Below the pieces are notes generated by a model. That model saw only the letters and a program-made list of their open reading frames with translations. It was not told where the DNA came from and searched no databases. Source: Theristus sp. LFF4_11 (lineage: Eukaryota; Nematoda; Chromadorea; Monhysterida; Xyalidae). From it: 64,000 nucleotides of DNA. The position numbers were made by a program, and so were the translations under genes. The stretch is from positions 19,434-83,433 of the forward strand of contig JASANC010002870.1 in the NCBI GenBank assembly GCA_030248135.1, written 5' to 3'. Shown here piece after piece: positions 47,501 to 56,775 of the stretch; positions within the stretch are counted from its first letter, which is position 1, and the number at the start of each line of letters is the position of its first letter.

Positions 47501-49490
47501 GTATTCAGTGCCAGCTGGCGGTGTTTGACGTCACCTGACGCTTCCTATATGGATTTTAGCGTGTTTTTTTGCCAGCATGACGCCATTCAACAAGGCGGTC
47601 GACACAATCAACTCCAAGACTTGCTTCACCATCCGTCCCAAGCAACCGGGCGACTCGTGGTGGGTGACGATCGTTGATGGCACCGGCTGTCTGTCGAACG
47701 TTGGGCGTGTCAAGTACAGCCAATGCAGATGGACAAGGGGTCTCGAATGCGAAAGTTTGTGGCGGGAAATATATGATCTTTTATTTTGGTTTCGAGACTC
47801 GATGCGCGCATAGATTGGTAAGCAGTTTCATGCATGACACGGGAATTCAAAATTGGTGACTGAGTCACTGATGGGACTATTTTGAATTGCCACATCGGGT
47901 ATGAAACTGATGTCTTTTCGACGTCTTCAGAGACGCGCATTCAGTCTCACAACTAAAACAAAGGACACTATTTTCTTTCATGAATGCAGACGCATGAATG
48001 CCAGCTCATGAATGCAGACGCATGATTGCCAGCTCATGAATGCAGACGCATGAAAGCCAGCTCATGAATGCAGACGCATGAATGCCAGCTCATGAATGCA
48101 GACACATGAATGCCAGCTCATGAATGCAGACGCATGAATGCCAGCTCATGAATGCAGACACATGAATGCCAGCTCATGAATGCAGACGCATGAATGCGAG
48201 CTCATGAATGCAGACGCATGAATGCCAGCTCATGAATGCAGCTGCATGAATGCCCGCAATGTGTTTGTTGCAGAGAACGGCGGTCAGAAGCTGATGCTGA
48301 TGCGCGGCACGCCGGGCGTCACCAGCTGCTGGTGGGTGTACCAGATCACGCACGAGCTCATGCACGCCATCGGCTTCTACCACGAGCACAGTCGACCCGA
48401 CCGCGACGACAACATCGAGCTCGTCAAGGAGAACATCGAGCCGAACTGGGCCAGTGCGTCTGCTGCTGTTTGTTTTTCTTCTCTGCCCGTTTTTCGTTTG
48501 TTACACCCCTCCCATTCGGTGTACCCGGGCGACGGTGTGCGGTACCAATGTGTGCAGCCCGCAGGAAATTTTTGAGAGGTCGCATTTTGGCGACACCAGC
48601 TTGAGGACTGTGCACCATTTTGAGGGCTGTGCACATTTGCAAGGCAGCCGGTGCAATGAAGCAAAGCGCGCAAAGTTTGTTCTTGCGGACTGCCCACCGG
48701 TTTGAGGGCTTCGCACATTGGTACCCCACATGGGTATGGTGTACAAGTTCCCAAGTTTACCACGCCAATCTCGTCTCGTCTCTCCTGTTCTCGTCTCTGC
48801 GGCCGGTGTCGCTGCGTTTTTTTTTCAACAACACAATATCGGCTTGTAATCTGATTGATTTGTGATATTGCAGTTCAACTGTACAAAAAGTACAGCACCG
48901 CAGAGGCAGACATCCAGGGCACCGCGTACGACTACAACTCCGTCATGCACTACCCGGAGAACGCATTCGGCATCAACGGTCAGATTACGGTTGGCTTGGG
49001 AAAAAACCGTATTAAAACGGAAATAAAACCGGTTTTTTTACCATCCCTAGGTAAGATCACGATGCGCGCGTCGAAGCCGGCCTATCAAGCGTATCTGAAG
49101 GAAGACACGTCAAAGTCGCTCAGTCCCACCGACGTTAAGGAGATCAACATGCTGTACAACTGCGACACGAACACAAACCCACCGACACGACCGACGCGAC
49201 CGACAAAACCGGTCACGCCAAAACCGTGGCCCACTCCGAGTCGCGGTACCCCGTCAACTCCACGGTACACCCGAAGCCGCGGCACCCCGTCAACCATCCC
49301 CAGCCGCAGTACCCCGTCCACCCCGTGGTACACCGCGCCCAGCTGGCAGACACCGCCGCGGCCGATCGTCACGCCACCGCCACCTGGCGACCTCGGCTGC
49401 CAGAAGTACGGTCGAGACGAGTTTTGCCGACGGATCGGCAGCTACTGTGATGAGAGCACCTGCAGTACCGGGTGGTGCGAGTGCGCGTGA
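44537..49490 (+). CDS. Astacin-family zinc metallopeptidase B
   Basis: Six exons: 44537-44668, 45473-45690, 47576-47754, 48274-48453, 48874-48978, 49051-49490; 417 residues, all phases agree. Signal peptide [19 protein letters not shown] with a consensus GTAAGT donor after a basic stretch. The prodomain has GYGDMIL where paralogue A has FEGDMVL: the capping Asp is kept, the Phe lost. Catalytic [15 protein letters not shown], Met-turn SVMHY, four core cysteines. A Pro/Thr/Ser-rich linker with repeats such as RGTPSTP precedes a six-cysteine end ([11 protein letters not shown]...GWCECA). It is a tandem paralogue of A with shared intron positions, lacking one early intron of A and having an extra 72-nt intron (48979-49050) that is in frame if retained. 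Confidence 0.9.
44834..45046 (+). mobile_element. MITE family C, complete copy in astacin B intron 1
   Basis: Left end ctatgacctatttttttaaa, right end gcaaatgacgtcattttagt then ccggacacgtttgaataaat. Inverse comparison extends the terminal repeats to about 45 bp. Confidence 0.75.
45074..45146 (+). repeat. tRNA-SINE 3' fragment
   Basis: tgggcaccctactcgacagc, ttctgtacgctgttctgggt, ggctaaaaacat. Only the tail of the family. Confidence 0.7.
45173..45447 (+). mobile_element. MITE family D, complete copy in astacin B intron 1
   Basis: Starts cagcatggccgaataaatac, contains aaggcgggatcagtcgcaga and cacaattgggtttctgaacg, ends gtttaagcggccattccgta. About 25 bp before the acceptor of astacin B exon 2. 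Confidence 0.75.
46105..46322 (+). repeat. Repeat family I, copy 1 (astacin B intron 2)
   Basis: Contains cgatctggcaagttgctgat, ggctttggggttgccggagc, aacctgtgcgtcccccgtgt and cataactattacccatgg. GC-rich unlike its surroundings. Confidence 0.7.
46384..46450. mobile_element. MITE family G end fragment
   Basis: tttgcatgctctgtattcta then gtgacaggtttaaaacaaac matches only one terminus of the family. Confidence 0.5.
46592..46731 (-). repeat. Dispersed repeat family B, copy 2
   Basis: Inverse of the 25265 copy, including the gttttgcccagac hairpin arm and aaccgcaaacagcgaa end. It lies between the two family I copies. Confidence 0.7.
46737..47025 (+). repeat. Repeat family I, copy 2
   Basis: Same order of words as copy 1 with an extra 40-bp stretch (ctggtaaaagtggccgccag...) near the end. 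The pair is in direct orientation. Confidence 0.7.
47979..48257. repeat. 28-bp minisatellite, about 10 units, next to an astacin exon
   Basis: Unit catgaatgcagacg + catgaatgccagct (two related 14-mers). Variants have gacac for gacgc and gatt or gaaa changes. The array ends about 16 bp before the acceptor of astacin B exon 4, so it replaces much of the usual polypyrimidine region. Confidence 0.9.
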
Positions 49491-49768
49491 CGCGCAACGA
49501 TTTTTTTCATGTGTTGGAAAATTTGAAAGTCAAGTGATTTTCGCGCCAAAACTGACAGAGTTTCAAAAGCAGAGTTGCGTTTTGTCGGTGAAATTTTGAT
49601 TTCTCACAAGATTTTTCTGGAATTCATTTATTGCTTATTTTGCTCGAAAAGTACTGTATGTCACATGCATGTGCCATCATGGTTGTTGTTGAAAACAGCT
49701 CACAAATCTTCTAGTTCTTGTTTTTATTTGGGTCAAAATACCGTCCAGTTGGTCATTTGCTTTCGTCG

Positions 49769-49774
49769 AATAAA
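49769..49774 (+). terminator. Poly(A) signal, astacin B
   Basis: AATAAA (cgtcgaataaactt) about 280 nt after the stop, just ahead of the pseudogene remnant. Confidence 0.45.
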
Positions 49775-49798
49775 CTTACGAAATCTCGGGCTGTAGCT

Positions 49799-50255
49799 GT
49801 TCCTAAAAGAAGACACAAACAAGACGCTCAACGCCACGGACATTGCTGAACTGAACATGCTCTACGATTGTGAAGGGTCCACAACCAAATCGGGACACCC
49901 TACGTGACTCCGCCTCGCGCGCGCCTCTGACCACGCCGGCACCACCAAATCGTTCGACCACGAACACAGCTCCCACATTCGCTGAGTACCCTGAAACGTC
50001 AAAACCTCATTTCCACAAACCTCGGATGCCGAACCACCATCAGTTCAACCGAGACCAACCACCCAGCCGCCAGGAGTCGCATCATCGTCCCTCCTCGATG
50101 CGCCTTGCACGCAACTGAAAAGCTACACTTTGAACAGTTGACCTGTAAAACCTACAAGCGTGACGAGTTCTGCAGAATCGGATCGGCGAATTCTGCGATT
50201 TAACGGCGTGCCTCAGTGGGTGGTGCGAGAGTGCGCGCCCGAACAACAACCGCCC
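49799..50255 (+). pseudogene. Decayed 3' end of a third astacin
   Basis: Reads FLKEDTNKTLNATDIAELNM then LYDCEGSTTKSGHPT-stop. This matches the end of the astacin B catalytic domain ([26 protein letters not shown]). A Pro/Thr-rich stretch follows in shifted frames. Then YKRDEFCRIGS matches [11 protein letters not shown] of B, and after a one-base shift CDLTACLSGWCES matches [13 protein letters not shown]. Stop, frameshifts and one lost cysteine show it is broken. No catalytic exon precedes it. Confidence 0.75.
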
Positions 50256-50349
50256 ACCACGGATGGTGACGGCCCGCCAGCAGAAGGACGTACTCGTCCG
50301 CGACCATATCGACGGTCAGACAATGAGAACTTGTGTATATTGAGAAAAT

Positions 50350-50410
50350 ATTGAGAAAAGTTCGGCATACAGTGTGATGAGGCAACGTGTGACAAGTGGG
50401 GCATGTCGGT
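50350..50410 (+). pseudogene. Second remnant of the astacin C-terminal Cys module
   Basis: FGIQCDEATCDKWGM resembles [14 protein letters not shown] of astacin B. It follows the previous remnant by about 100 bp, suggesting the 3' end was duplicated more than once before decay. Confidence 0.45.
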
Positions 50411-50429
50411 GTCTTGGTGTGTAGGTCGA

Positions 50430-52360
50430 CGGTTGATTACGTCTCGAACAACGCACGTTACCGTTGAGAAAATTGTGATACACAGGAAGTTGTTCAAGAT
50501 TTGAATCATGATTATGGTAACTGTGCACTTAAACCGAAATATGTCAGTGGATTTTCGAAGCACATGTTTTTCTTAATCTTTCGTTTCGGTCTAGTTTTTT
50601 TATCGTTTGCTTGGTTGACGCTTGCTTGTGTCAGTGACTGAAATTGAATCTACATACCCACATGTCAAACGACAATATGAATCACACACAGATGTCGTGT
50701 AGAGCAAAAATCCCCTAGCAAAACGGAAACAAAAAACGCAATTTTAAGCCAATTAACAGCCAATAAATCGATTCAATGAATATCATTTTACTCTTGCGCG
50801 TCACGAAACATCATTTATGCACTTCTTAACCACCTGGCTCCCAATGGCGCCATTGAGTATCTTACAAACCGTCCGGGCGGACTTCTTTAAACAATAATTT
50901 AGTATTATTGCGTCAATATTTGCGCACTTTTAAGGTCGATTTTAGCATTGTCTTCTGTCCATTGAGCTGTTATTACGCAAAAAACGAGATATCAATAACA
51001 ATCTTAATTCGGCAAACCCGGTAGCGCCGCTACGGTAAAGGACACTCGAAGTGAAAAGGCACTCTTTTCTCTCAAGATCCGATTACACGAACCGGATAAT
51101 GTTTATTGTTGTTTAATTGCTATTGGAACAAAAATGTGCATTTGTGCAGCAGCAATAGAAAGCCTCGACCGGGTTTTGAACGCTGTCTCGCCTCAGCTGA
51201 AACGGGTATTCTGCTACTGCGGATATTTGTTCTGTAATACCTATAGTATCGTAAGAGAAATTCACCTCAGTAACGTTTGAAAAGCAAAAATCACGAGCAA
51301 AATTGAACGAAATTTGTTTTTGCTGACTCTCGCAGCAAACCGATCACTTTTGAGAACCCCAACAACAGCCGTTGCACAAAAGCGAAGAATCAAATAAAAT
51401 GCACTTCATTGTCCTATTGTTAACCAGCACGCTGATTGGTTGATTGTCAAAGAATGGAAGAGAGCTGTCGGTAAGGCATGGATTGTGTGTAACAATAAAC
51501 GATTTATTAACTGACAGGTTGCGCGTGCCATTAGCATACAACAACCTCTTTTTATTTGTCGTCTTTGAGTAAATAAGATTCGTTCAATTGTGATATGGAG
51601 GTTTTTTGCTCCATTTTGTCACAAACAAATGACCACCACAATCTGTTACATGCCATATTTTTCTTTGTTGCAACAAACAAAAGGAAATCACGCCAATGCA
51701 AACAAACCGCGCACGGGATGGCTACAATCATTGTGCAGCAACGGACAAGTGCCCTGTCATCTGTCATCCAAATGCCCTTTTTTGTTTCTTTTTCGTTAAT
51801 TGTCGTAAATCTGGAATGCTCAGCAAACATACACAATTGACAGTTGCAGCAATAATGCTGTGTGGTTGAAATTCGAGTTGAATAAAACGGATTCCATCGA
51901 AACTTGGACGAAATTTTTTTTTTACAAAGGCTGAAAAGCTTAATCAATCAATTGATCGTCACAAAGAAAATTATATGCGGTAAAAACATGTTTAAACATG
52001 CGTCAACAACTAGTCAATTGCCAGCAAATTGCTGAGTTTCGACTGTAAATCCTTGTCGACAGTGCACTTGGTTTCACTGTAATGTTGCACATGCACAGCA
52101 AGAAAAAACCAGGCGCACGCACATGCGATATTGCGTCGCAAGTACATTTTGTTTGTTACGATATGCAACATTGCCGTGTTTTAACACAGTGCACGTCTTC
52201 AGACTAGGACATTACCATCGAAGGAACACGGACTCACTAAAAACCATTCAGTTGAGAGATCGAAGTGCAGTTGTTGAGTAATATTTTCTTACGGTGACAC
52301 AATTCAATCGCAGCACACGAAAACGCCCGCCCTCTTATGCATCGTGTGTGCGTCTCGCGC
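50430..52360. other. 1.9-kb intergenic stretch, nothing recognised
   Basis: No exon, repeat copy or RNA gene could be supported on either strand. Confidence 0.5.
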
Positions 52361-52369
52361 ACGGTCCCC

Positions 52370-52470
52370 TTCAATCAACCAATCACCAACAACCAACGCA
52401 ACCAATCAGCACGTTTCTTGGCGCCGGTGGGCGGAGTTCAGTGCCGGGTGCGCGCGCATACTCGAACCGC
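52370..52470 (+). promoter_or_regulatory. CCAAT/GC-box cluster upstream of the NK2.1 gene
   Basis: Two CCAAT boxes (tcaaccaatcacc, gcaaccaatcagc) and gtgggcggagt (GC box) in a locally GC-rich stretch about 1.1 kb before the start codon. CCAATCAGC words also occur in hairpin elements of this window, so the promoter call is tentative. Confidence 0.3.
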
Positions 52471-53500
52471 GCGACGCAGGTTTTTTTTCTCTCACTTGAG
52501 TGTTCTGTATTGGCACTTGGACTCGTTTCGATATCTGGCGCGCTCATTTTAGGGTTGTTGTTGAAAGTTATAATATTTCGTGAATAACGCACTTCAGTTT
52601 TTCGTAATAACCCCGCTGCATGGTTGGTTGGTTGAGTTGAATTTGAAGTTGTTTGGTTAGAGTTTTATCGTTTGATTAGATATTTCTAGTTGGTGCTCGT
52701 TTTGCTTTTGAGAGTCCACTTTACATACTCTGTCTATGTGTATGTGTTGTGCGCAAGTTGTATCGGTGATGTGATACGACACACGCACACATGCATGGTT
52801 CAATCAGTAATTTTCAAATAACAAGAAATCACATCGAGTCTCCACATTTTTGTTCGTTTAAGTGAACGCGCTTGATTATGAAGATTTCCCACTGTCTGTA
52901 AATGTCTGGAACACACTTGAAAATCATTCTTCGCCTCTTCGCAAAGATGCTTACGCACTTAATTGCCTCATCTGTGTTTCCATCACCACTGGCCACACAC
53001 ATAAACACCCTTATCAATTTTGCCATCGACTAAACAAACTTTTCGAAAGTTCGCTATGCGCGTTCAAGAAGACTTCAACCAACCCTCTTCTTGTCGATTT
53101 CGCTATTACCGCGAATTTCAAATGCGCTTATTTGGAATGTTTTTTTTGTGTGTGAAATGTGTTGTTGTTGTCGTTATGAAGGTGTCACTCGAAATGGCGC
53201 TTCAACCTTACGAGAGCTGCTCACACACCACTTTGCAAAGTACAATTGAAAACCACGTATTCACGGGTGTAATACCTTTTCCGTCATACACCTTCAATGC
53301 TAGTGGTCTTCTCAAGCGGTTGAAGAACTTCTGAGAAGCTAAAGTGTCCAAGAACTGAAGTTTCCACCAGGCAGACAATAATTGAGGAACGAAATAACAA
53401 CCTACTTCAGACCATCTTCTAACGAGAACAGAAGAGCCCCCTCGAGCGAAACACAACAACGATTTCGAAACTTCTGAACTTAAAAGCGTGCGCGCGAATC

Positions 53501-56500
53501 ATGAACATCGATAGTAACAACAACAACAACAACAATAACAACAGTTCAAATGGCAATAGCAGCACATCCACCAGTGCTGCCGCCGCCGTGCTTGCCATTG
53601 GCGCTGGCAGTAACGCTGCGTTCTCAACACTAGCGGCTGGCTCCTATACACCGCCGGCTGATGTGCCGACTGGAGTGACAGGTCAGTGTTGTTGTAGTAT
53701 ACCGGATTAGCGATGATGGCTTGTTGTTGTGACACGGCTTGTATGTTGCAGCGCAATCACTTTTGTGACAACATGTGCTGTAGGTTGTAGCCTAGTCGCT
53801 ATGGCGCTGCGGTATAGCAGCCACCTAGTGGCCTCGTGGCCTGGTGGTAGCGCGTCAGACTCTTGTCTGTGCGTTCGGGGGATCGAGCCCCGCCGAGGGG
53901 TTTCAAGTCCCGCCGCTTGCTTTTGAACATGTTACCTTACACTTAGTTTTCAGTATGGTTCGGTAACTTGGACCAAAAAAACGACTTGTGTTTAGCAAGT
54001 GCAAGACAAAGATACCAGATGCCGAATCCTCGGCTCGAGTTCCGAACTGATGAGCTTGGACTTGATTTTTGGACCAAACCGAACTTCATTCACCAAGCAA
54101 ACCCGCCTGTGCTTGGTTCATTAACCAAACTCCACGTTCACTGCCAAAATTCTGCCTCAACCACCGATCACATTGTATAACCTTCACCGAATGTCCCAGG
54201 TGTCAGCACCCCAGTCGGCGGTCTGCATCCGTCCATCGGCCACAACACCACCAGCGGCAGCACCAGTCACAATCCCTACCTGACTCCGCCCACCGCGTTC
54301 TCGACGAGCTCAACGTACCAGCCGGGTGGCACCACCGATTTCGGCAGCTATGCGGCTGCACATCACCCGGGCGCCGCGGCGGCTGCCTGGTACGGCTCCG
54401 ATCCGCGCTTCAACTGTGAGTGGGCGGACAGTTCTTCAGCAAAATTTTGACTTTTTTTGATGAATTCTTAAGGCCCATTCATACTGACGTCTGCTGACGT
54501 ACCTCTCCATGAACGGTAGCAGGCTGAAACACACGACCTGACCTGACGTGACGTGACGTGCTGTGCCGTGTATACGCATACGTTAGTATGAACGGGCATT
54601 TAGATCCTGTTCGATTTTCGATTCACCGGAAAAGTTCATGGTTAGGTTCGGTTGGCTCCAGTTAGTTCACGGCTTGTTCGGAGACAAATCTCAAAATAGG
54701 CTTTAGTTGTCGTTCACAGCGCTTCTGACTGCTAGCAACAGGAAGATCACAGCACTCTCCATATCAATCCGTTCTCAATCGATCCCCCCTCAATTTCAAT
54801 TCCCAAATATTTCAAAGTCTCATTGCCTTTCCAGTCAGCCGGTTCTCGTCGCCCAGCTCAGCAGCGATGTCCATGGCGGCCGGACTCAACAGCGCCCTCG
54901 GCAGCGGCATTCAATTCCCCATGTCTCAGCGACGCAAACGGCGGGTGCTGTTCACACAGGTCGGCAGGCCACATGGGATTGTAATGGTTCATGCCAGTAG
55001 TGCTGTTTTAGTTTTGGTCAATAGACCACAAAACATGAAGTTCGCTGTTTGCGGTTTCGCCAGGTAGACGCATACCGCGGTGCCCCCTGGCTTGTCAGTG
55101 CGACGGACACCAGGCAGAACTGCCGAATGTGTTTTACCACAGACAGATCTTATAGTCTGGGCAAAACATCAGCGAACCTAGGTCGTAAAATCTCAAAAAC
55201 GTGCAAGGTTCCGATAAACATGATTCACACAAACCGACGGGGCTTCTTGAAGCGTTTGATTCAAAAGGCTGTTTCAATTCTATTGCCGTGCCCAGTTTCG
55301 CACTGCTTGCTTACACAAATACGCATATTCCACCTTTTATATGTGTCTTCTGCATTTTTAGATAACTTTTTTTTAGACGCAAGTGTACGAACTGGAGCGT
55401 CGTTTCAAGATTCAAAAGTATCTCAGCGCGCCGGAACGCGAGCAACTGGCGCAAATGATACAACTGACACCGACGCAGGTACAGGGAAGCCGTTTACCAC
55501 CTGCTTTCAGTGAATCAGTCGGTTAATCGTCCTGCTCGGAAAAAGTAACCCAAAATTTATAAACATGTTGCTCACACTGTCTTATTGGAGTTTCCTGATT
55601 TTGGTGGAATAAATTGATGGATGGATGGATGGATTGATGGATAGAAACATCAGATCTATAACCGCAACAACAAAAACAAACCTTCAAAACTTCAATTTCA
55701 GGTGAAAATCTGGTTCCAAAACCACCGGTACAAAATGAAACGCCAAGACAAGGAGAAATCAATGGTCGGCAATGGCGCCTGTCGCGGCGACGTGTCCGGC
55801 TCCGATGCGGCCGGGAGTCCGAAGCACGAACTGGACGACGAGGACAGTCCGACGAGCGCGACGGGCAGCACGGGAATCAGCAACAATAGCAACAACAACG
55901 GGAACAGCAGCAAACTGCTGAACAACAACTACCACCACGGTCATCTGAAGTCAGTCGACATGAAGGTGTGCTCGATCGCGAGTCCCACGACGACGCCCGA
56001 TTTGACGCCGGAACATCTGCAACATCTACAGCATCATCATCATCAGCAGACACATCATCAGCAGCAGATGCACAGTCAGCAGAGCTACCATCAGCAGCAG
56101 CAGGCCGCCTATGCCGCCGGGTACCCGCCGATGGCCGGGTACGCGCCGTTCCACCCCGGCCACCCGGGCTTTGGCGCGAACACGCTGAACATTTCGCCGA
56201 TCTCGGCTGCGTCGGCGAACGACCTCGGAAAGGCGATGTTCAATCCGCAGGTTCGCTGAGCGCGCTGGTTTGTGGCGTTGATTTTGGACTTTGAAGATAC
56301 AGCGTCACTTGCTGATTATTGCTGAATTTCTCTGGGGTATCAATCGGCGTGAATCGTGTCTTTTCTTACTGTGTGCCCGACGCGCTGCACTGCACTTTAT
56401 CGCAGCCAAAGAACGAAGAATCTTTAGCGCAGTTGTAGTTTCTGCAACAAGAAACTGCTATCCAGCTGTTGGATTTTCCACTGACGGAGCTTGCGCACTT

Positions 56501-56775
56501 TTGGATTTCTTCAACATGATTTCGACATTTTGATTTTGATTTTCTTCAACAAATTTTGACATTCTTGCCACAATTCTCCCCTACCATTTCCCCACCAATT
56601 TCACCTCCACTTCCTGCAGGTGTCCGCGAGCGCTTTCTCCTCCACGTTCAACAGCCTCCAGCCGTCCCCGTTCGCGGGCTACGGTGCCCCGGCCTACACC
56701 GCCTACGGGGTACCACGGCCATGGGCGTGCGATTGGCCGACCGCAGCGACTGGAAACTTTGACCATCGCAAATGA
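53501..56775 (+). CDS. NK2.1-class (Nkx2-1/scarecrow) homeobox transcription factor
   Basis: Six exons: 53501-53681, 54200-54415, 54835-54959, 55377-55478, 55702-56250, 56620-56775; 442 residues, all phases agree. The N-terminus has Asn and Ser runs; then WYGSDPRF and SRF, resembling the WYGxNPDPRF..ISRF segment upstream of the NKX2-1 homeodomain. The homeodomain starts [20 protein letters not shown], has KYLSAPERE and ends [15 protein letters not shown]. Tyr54 is the NK2-class mark that selects CAAGTG sites. Introns split it after residues 10 and 44. The tail has His/Gln runs and a short Pro/Tyr/Ala end. The vertebrate YGRTW terminus was not found, so a further 3' exon is possible. In bilaterians the class acts in anterior neural, pharyngeal or endodermal cells. 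Confidence 0.92.
53832..53903 (+). repeat. tRNA-SINE head only, NK2.1 intron 1
   Basis: cctcgtggcctggtggtagc, then a cagac/gtctg anticodon-like stem, gggggatcgagccccgccga. The 3' body of the family is absent. Sense orientation relative to the gene. Confidence 0.8.
54470..54601. mobile_element. MITE in NK2.1 intron 2
   Basis: Ends taaggcccattcatactgac and the inverse of gttagtatgaacgggcattta. The centre has (ctgac/gtgac) repeats, length about 130 bp. Confidence 0.65.
55038..55195 (+). repeat. Dispersed repeat family B, copy 3 (NK2.1 intron 3)
   Basis: Nearly identical to the 25265 copy through gcataccgcggtgccccctg and acagatcttatagtctgggc. It lies within the intron that splits the homeobox. 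Confidence 0.75.
55300..55365. mobile_element. Element E end fragment beside the homeobox exon 4 acceptor
   Basis: ctgcttgcttacacaaatac...ccttttatatgtgtcttctg...catttttagataa matches the end of element E (12400-12483) with substitutions. It ends 11 bp before the acceptor of exon 4. Confidence 0.55.

Noticed and set aside
47979..48257. Minisatellite considered as a CRISPR-like array
   Set aside because: There are no unique spacers between units, the units are contiguous 28-mers, and the genome is clearly eukaryotic.
49870..50118. 82-codon Pro/Thr-rich frame
   Set aside because: It is the linker of the decayed third astacin read in one of the shifted frames, not an independent gene.
53968..54419. 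Frames of 70 and 116 codons overlapping NK2.1 exon 2
   Set aside because: They are shadow frames. The correct frame is fixed by phase on both sides and by WYGSDPRF.
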